This document shows positions 61,901 through 64,000 of a stretch of 64,000 bases of DNA, piece by piece. The notes beneath the pieces were generated by a model that saw only the letters and a program-made list of their open reading frames with translations, did not search any database and had not been told where the DNA came from. The stretch is taken from contig JAJKFH010000921.1 in NCBI GenBank assembly GCA_023333565.1, positions 434,001-498,000 on the forward strand, read 5' to 3'. The translations under genes and the position numbers were made by a program. The stretch comes from Puffinus mauretanicus (taxonomy: Eukaryota > Chordata > Aves > Procellariiformes > Procellariidae). Numbering within the stretch: the stretch's first letter is position 1; each line of letters starts with the position of its first letter.

Positions 61901-64000
61901 TTCTGAAAAAGCAAGAGGCTTGCCCCCAGGTTCAGGTACTGGAATATGACTGGGGTAACACTGCAGCAGCCCATAGCTTTATTTCCTGTATTGTTGACTA
62001 CTTAATCATGCTTTAAACAGCAAGAGCAAATTCATCTCTACTCTCTTAAGCTATTCTTATCTTGAAGACTTTTTTAAAAAAATCTTGTAGGATGGAACTG
62101 TTCTGTCATCAGTAACATTTAAGAGTGGAGGATTTTGGATCTCAAAAGACAAATTACTAATACATAATGATTTTATTAAATGCAGCTCTCTAGAACCACT
62201 GTTGTCTTGTCCTCTGGTGAATATTTTGCATTATATCCAAGTCCTGTTGACAGGGATTTTATAAATAGGATGCTTTTAGAAGACACGGAGTTTTTAAGGC
62301 TTTGCGTATTTATACTACAAATTCTTAAGCTCTGCTAGCTCAATATGAATACCAGCTTTTAGCAGTTCGAAAGCTCAGGGACGTTGTACTGTCTATTGAT
62401 AATATAATAGGTACCAACCTTTTGGTACTGATTGTCCAGTCCACATGTGCACTTATGTTACACTGTGTACAAGAAGTGTAACTTCAAATTGCTTATGCTC
62501 TAATCATATAAGGAATGACTTTATTACTAGAGAATGAACGACTGTTACTAAAATTTCTCCCTTTAGTTTTTGTTTATCCCTAGAAGCAGCATCTCTCCCA
62601 TTTCTCCAGAGTAAGCCAGGTGTTGTTTATTTGCCAACCACAAATCATGTATGCTTTGTTGGCAGCTAATAAGTGGGAAGATTCAAGATCACATTTCCCC
62701 TAATTCTGAAAAAATCAGGCCTTCCTATCTTTCTTTAGTTATACTTGTGTTCTTCTGGAGGAGATCCAACTTTGTGTACATACTAGTGTTCTATTGAACA
62801 AGGCTTCTGAGTGCGGAGTAGCCCAGGAAATGTGCAGTTTCAACATTATTTCCCAAACCACACACACACACACAAAGCAGTCTTTCACACTTATGTCCCA
62901 CATTTATTCTGTTATTTTATTTGAGCAAAGTAGTACCCTTTAAGAAGTCCTAAAGCTTTTTGTTTGAAGAACAGATGAGATTGTTAGCCGTATCTGCTCC
63001 CAGATTAATATTTACTTTGTTGCAGGATATTTGCATCAGGACCTGCTATGGGCATGCCAAGATGAAATCTCTGGATGTGATTTGAGTATACTCTTGGAGA
63101 GCTCAAGTAGTGTTAGAGAGCTTCTCTGGAAAGTGCTTCATTCCTGAGATGCATGGGTACCTGGCCACACTTTGCCAAGCCACTGTGCCATTGTGGAGGC
63201 TTTCAAGAATGGTGTAGCACTTGAAATACTCTTCCAGTTTTTCTTTTTCCTAAGGATTCCAGATATTGGAAGCAGAAAAGAAGGGTGCTAATATGGCATG
63301 TACTACTGTTCACACTCAAAACCCTCTCACCTTCTCCTCTGTCTTAGAGCCATACTGAATGGTTTTGGACACCATTTTGTCTGCTGGGCACAGTGTTACT
63401 TTATTCTTCCTCTCACCATTGTTTAATTTCAGTATTTGTGTGCCCCCACAATATGACTGTGCACATGAACAGCATGTGGCTTCCAATTTTTGTATCTCTT
63501 TCTTTCTGCAGAATTGCTTAGAAAATAGCGAAGCTCTTCCTCACTGCCTCCTATGTCTTCCCAACAGCTGGAATCAAAATGTGGGCAAAGAAATAAAGAA
63601 TGTTATTTCCTTTTGTTTTCACTGGCTGAATAAGAGGAGAACCTGTACCGTGTGAGAATGAACACCTTTCTTCTTGTAAAATTACTAGCCTCTTTCTCAA
63701 ACATGTAGGATATCTAGGCATGTGAGAGAACATTGAGTATGACCATTTACATTTCTTCAATGAGAAATTCTCACTGTTTTGCATCTCTAAAGCAAATTTT
63801 TGGCATATTCTGTAGCTTGGATTTAGATCAAGAACTGCAATGCCTAAGGCCATTTTAACCTATTGCATTATCTGAATGTGTTAACCAACTGACTAAATTC
63901 TGCATATCTTTGATGGTTAATGTGACTGTAAGATAGTTGATTGGATTGAGTGAACTTCAACAATGCATGGCACTAGTAGTTCACAGACCTGTTCATCTGC
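58944..64000 (+). other. B3GNTL1: B3GNTL1 intron 5 (start; at least 5.06 kb)
   Basis: From donor GTGAGT at 58944 to the window edge. I searched by eye for the next B3GNTL1 exon and found none. A (CA)8 microsatellite lies at 62859-62874. Otherwise AT-rich without recognisable features. Confidence 0.8.
62859..62874. repeat. (CA)n microsatellite
   Basis: Eight CA dinucleotides in B3GNTL1 intron 5. Confidence 0.8.

Noticed and set aside
63507..63580. Possible next B3GNTL1 exon after TTTCTGCAG at 63511
   Set aside because: The following translation does not resemble the expected IIGCRV-type block, and the frame does not continue the glycosyltransferase domain.

Overview
The window is vertebrate nuclear DNA, most probably from a bird. 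It has split genes with GT-AG introns, two CpG islands and long AT-rich introns. It also has chicken-repeat-1 (CR1) tails and an avian endogenous-retrovirus LTR. I recognise two protein-coding genes, both only partly inside the window. They are divergently transcribed (head to head), with start codons about 16.2 kb apart.

Minus strand, 1-23835: METRNL (meteorin-like, a secreted cytokine/adipokine). Four coding exons join in frame: exon 1 (23723-23835, signal peptide), exon 2 (17494-17882), exon 3 (956-1015) and exon 4 (1-245). Exon 4 runs off the left edge, so roughly the last 20 or so codons, the stop and the 3'UTR are missing. 269 codons are visible. The introns are about 5.8, 16.5 and 0.7 kb.

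Middle, 23836-40051: METRNL promoter CpG island, then about 15 kb of intergenic DNA. This holds a truncated CR1 tail, an old interrupted CR1/L3-like copy, a MIR-like remnant, a small minisatellite, a palindromic homeodomain/octamer-like cluster, an exon-like cassette of unknown status, and the second CpG island.

Plus strand, 40052-64000: B3GNTL1, a family-2 (GT-A fold) glycosyltransferase-like protein. Five coding exons (40052-40147, 43952-44068, 44197-44296, 49425-49489, 58878-58943) give 148 codons. They cover the start of the catalytic domain, including the nucleotide-sugar-binding NDxS-like site and the DxD-type motif. The remaining exons lie to the right of the window. Intron 4 carries a solo LTR with a perfect 5-bp target-site duplication, and a perfect 15-bp inverted repeat.

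The two genes do not work in one pathway: one product is a secreted signal, the other a predicted glycosyltransferase. The shared feature is conserved gene order, since as I recall they are also neighbours on human 17q25.3. I found no CRISPR array, operon, tRNA or rRNA gene, and no convincing novel molecular system. The findings are local curiosities, each with a stated test.
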